Positions 60,101 through 64,000 of a DNA stretch of 64,000 bases are shown here, piece after piece. Both the position numbers and the translations under genes were made by a program. Under the pieces are notes generated by a model. It was not told where the DNA came from. It worked only from the letters and a program-made list of their open reading frames with translations, and made no database searches. The first letter of the stretch is position 1. Each line of letters starts with the position of its first letter. Source of the stretch: Neodiprion pinetum (lineage: Eukaryota > Arthropoda > Insecta > Hymenoptera > Diprionidae); NCBI RefSeq assembly GCF_021155775.2, contig NC_060235.2, positions 35,442,607 to 35,506,606 on the forward strand, in the 5' to 3' direction.

Positions 60101-63100
60101 CTATTAACATTCGTAGTTTTTTAAGGTGTGTGACTTAAGCAATGCTCAATTAAGAACAAATAAATTCACACAATTAAACAATCCATTCCCTAACTCGTAA
60201 CACTAAAATGCGATTTTATAAATCCATTGATGAACCTAAGGAAATTCGTCGTTCTACTAAAAAGTATCATACACATTATAATGAATAACCGAAATCAATC
60301 ATTAAGATTACTTTTCCTCTATAGTTTAATTGAAAACACTCAAAACTGTCGGCACCCTAATTCATTTGTTAACACTCGATTAATATTTTAAGCTGTTTAT
60401 GTCTATTTTGTGAGCGGTTACATTCTCATCATGTACCTAGAAAAACTTCGGACGTAAATAGTAGTAAAATATGGTATTTTAGTATATATTATATTATTAT
60501 AGGATAGCCCAACAAGACTTGATCGTCTGAACGAAATAATTAATTTTTAAGTTATGTTCTGAGATCTGTTAGAACTCTCTAAGTTACATGTGTTTATTAT
60601 TGTGTATGCATGTATATTGTTGCACCCTGAGTTTCTACGTATATATAAATAAATGAGACATTAGTAATACTAAACTGCACCCCAAATTTAATTCTAAAAA
60701 AAAACATCCTACCAGAAAAATCCTTCTGAATAAGTAATTCACGTCACCAACAATAATTATTTTTTATCGAAATAAAACTTTACATCTCAATTACAAATAA
60801 GAATTCACGAAAGTACAATAACTCAATACAGTAACTAACTTTTATTACTTTTTCAACTGATCAGTTGACATACTTGAATTATATCACATATAAAATTTAT
60901 CAGTTGGTTATTAAAAGGGTAATTCTTCTTTATATTAACATTAACAAATGCACAAAGGTCCGATTTTACATTACAACAAATTTTAAACCTTACTCTTTAA
61001 ACTTATACGTGCAAAGTCTGGTTTGTTGCACATGTCATAATGTTAGGTATGCGTTGCAGAAAACATACAGTGATTTAATCCGTACAATATATCGATACGA
61101 TATGAAAAACGAGAAATTATTTATAATAATTAAAAATCATGCAGCATCACTATCTATATCTTTTGGTAAACACGAATAATCACGGCTGATGACAAGATGG
61201 ATTGGATGTAATGTACACTTATTTACAACACAACCTCATTTGATCATGTAATAATTCAACTTAATTGCAGTTCGATGTGCAGCATAAGAGATATTTAGAA
61301 GATAAATTAAAGTTGTATGCAGATTTGTCGATTGTTCTTGATCTACATGCATACGAAATTTCGATGAAGGTTTAACGTATGTATTTCCAAATTGATTGAA
61401 TCGAATTTTAAGATCAACATACACGTATTTATTATTATTATAGCTTATTTTAAATTCAATTACCATTCTAAGGAGATATTAAACTTTTCAATATGTATAC
61501 TACCACTCAACGTGCTCATATAATTTCACCAATAATAAACACGTTAATACCACGAATTATGCCAAGTTTGTCATCGCGGAACTGAACTGTTGTATTATTT
61601 TTTATAAATAGGGATGTATGGATACTTATGAATAAGTTACTTCGCCTAAACCCACAGTAATAAGTTCGTTCACATCGTGAAATTAGTCGTTCAGAGTATT
61701 CAAAATCAAGTATAAGACTGAAAACTTTAATGTTTTGTATAAAAATCAAAAACCATGAAACCAATATTTGATGTGCTGACAATAAGTGCCTCACGAAAAA
61801 ATTCGCAGTAACATGTATTGTATGGGACTATATTTGGATCTTGAAACTACATATGAGGTATACTGAAGATATTCACCCAAGACAAACGGTGGGCACAGAA
61901 TTTGGTTTAAGCTTCACTGGAACGCAAGATTAAATTTAAATACAACACTGTAAATTATAAAATCATGATTGATTTTTAAGATAACTAAGCGAACTATTAG
62001 ATTTGATTAATCTTTACTATATATAGTAAAATATCGAGAAATGAAAAATAGGAAAAAAGCAATACAGTTAATAACGAATGGTAAGTTATTTTAAATATCA
62101 TTGAATAAAAAGTAACGATTTTATATCGATATAACGGCTAGCCATATTCTATTTATGCTTCGAATATTCTAATCACTTGAGAAATAAGTATAACAATATT
62201 TTGAGAAACAGACTTCGGGTGGCATGTGGTCTGTACTGATAATGTACTAGTCGCTGAAATAGGATAATGTAATTGAATATGTAATTCATGAGCCACTACA
62301 TTGACAGTATAGCATTCTATCATGTGACTTCTATATTTATTTGGATATCAAACCTATCTTTGAAAAATACTTTTGTCATAAAAATATTAATAGTAAAATT
62401 AATATATCTCTGAGTAATGCTATCACAAAACCATGGGAATAGAATATGTAAGGAAATTATATGCTAATGTTAGTAATCATACTGTAAATATAATTATATA
62501 CATATTGTCATATCGTAATCGGTACCAAGTAAAGCTAGTCTCTCAATGCTATTCTATCTGTTGCACAGACTGTTAAAGAATAATTATTTGATCTATAAAC
62601 TACTGAAGTATGTAGAAAATGTACATGTAGGACTTTTCTGTATGCAACATGTGTTGCTTACACCATTATGATACTCATCGTTTAAACTACCTAACCACTC
62701 ATACATAGAGAAAAAGTGTTCGACTAATGGGGATTACCGAATGCCTCAGGTAACTGATTCTCTGATATTTGAGTTAGTATAATATATGATTTTCAGTTAC
62801 ATTAATTAACTGAAGATAGATTATTATTACTAAATATAATATGCACTGCACACAACTCCCATATTTTGAGCTGCAGTATTAAAAAAATTTTGAATATCTG
62901 TAAAATTTAGATTGAGATTTAATGCGTCTGATGCAAAGTATTGGAATGATCGTATGATTCTAGTTTTAAAAATACATAGGCATGGATAATTTATGTAAGC
63001 ATATATCTGATAATTAATGGCCGTGGTGTTCTAAGTTCATAAAGTGACTTCTTTCTAGTGTGCCATAATGATTCAATCTCGTCACGCATTATAACGCTGT

Positions 63101-64000
63101 GAGCAAAATTTAAGTGTACTTCTTTTATTTTTCATGCTTGGCTGTTACTCGCCAATCCAATATCTTCAAAGTGAAAATATATGCCAAAAACTTTAATTTA
63201 GATATTCTACCTGACCATTAAATACAAAAGTGTTTCTTTAAACAACACCCATTGAATGATTGAATCAGGGCGGCAATATCTTTGGGATAATTAACAGAAG
63301 ATAAATCCTATAATTCAATGTTTCCATGTCATTTTATTTACCATTGACAATGCAGTAACCATATTTTGGCTTAAATCACTCGGTGTAATTTCATTGCATC
63401 TATATCCAAGTTTCAAATCTAGTCGATACCCAATATCTAAACAATATCACGTATTTTTTTATTGATTTGGACTGCAGGATTGAATAATTTCTGGGAAATA
63501 TTTCATTTTTGACCACTGTCATTTTTTTCTGTTGACTTTCGTCTTAAAGCATTTTTGCAAGTATACTAGAACATTGGTCACATTGTGTAACTAAATTTTT
63601 CCAAACGAGTGATCTTTCTTTGCACAGTGTTACAACACTGTAAATATAAAAAGGGGCACGTGGTATTTACGTATATAGTATGATACCACTACTTTTGAGA
63701 TTAATTTGTTTTTTTCTTTTTTCATCTATTCACATTTTTACAGCATTTTTTTACATTTTGATTAGAATATTTTAACAAAAATTACGATATTTTTAATTTC
63801 CTTTGCAAGTCCAATCAAATTGTAAATTGCAACGCCATACATTTAAGTCCACATCAACCCTAAGCTTACTTTTTTGTCGATTGAAGAAACACTGGTAGTA
63901 CACCGTACGTTACATTGTATTGTTAGCAACTAAAATTGTATTCATGTACTCGGATGGTTTATTCTCCATTTTCGGACTTCTGAAACACATTTTATGCAGT
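57147..64000. other. AT-rich, CpG-poor DNA with no recognised gene
   Basis: Nearly 6.9 kb with no convincing coding frame on either strand. Several AATAAA signals (for example 58026-58031) could end the Snx3 transcript. The region may be Snx3 3' UTR, intergenic DNA, or the 3' UTR of a gene entering from the right; sequence alone does not decide. About 8 CpG were counted by eye in 58021-58500. Poly-A/T runs and AT-rich simple sequence are common. Confidence 0.5.

Overview
The window looks like nuclear DNA from an insect. Two genes with spliced, insect-type exons lie on the + strand: the 3' part of a PDE4-family cAMP phosphodiesterase closest to Drosophila dunce, and a complete sorting nexin 3 gene. 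The abundant CpG in the left part and its loss around Snx3 fit a hymenopteran such as a sawfly or wasp, but that placement is inference; no rRNA, mitochondrial or other diagnostic sequence is present.

Layout. 1-18441 is non-coding DNA with TA and CT microsatellites, a 72-bp tandem duplication (11925-12060) and a 1.4-kb near-perfect palindrome (15944-17341; two 650-bp arms, 98-bp loop). 18442-24982 is a complete Ty3/gypsy-type LTR retrotransposon inserted in a TA repeat: 300-bp LTRs that read identical, gag and pol overlapping in the -1 frame, and a classical GGGAAAC slip site abutting the gag stop. 24983-31368 is non-coding. 31369-39474 holds six coding exons of dunce, starting with an alternative first exon that yields a predicted 517-residue short isoform with the whole catalytic domain. 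The exons for the upstream conserved regions of long isoforms were not found and probably lie to the left of the window, which would make the left 31 kb largely dunce intron. A long purine-rich 3' UTR probably follows.

43.4-46.3 kb is repeat-derived, with two LINE-like 3' ends. 46302-53896 is a satellite block of about 22 units of 341/342 bp with higher-order structure; a much older diverged unit survives on its right edge (53897-54110). 55164-57146 is Snx3 in four exons, coding for 163 residues. 57147-64000 is AT-rich and CpG-poor, with no recognisable gene.

The two cellular genes are not known to be functionally linked: dunce degrades cAMP, Snx3 is a PI3P-binding endosomal sorting protein. 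The items most worth following up are the giant palindrome (possible long-hairpin RNA locus or foldback element), the satellite with its 8-unit higher-order period, the apparently young and possibly still active gypsy element with its stop-adjacent frameshift site, the short-form dunce first exon, and the sharp CpG contrast between the two gene neighbourhoods.
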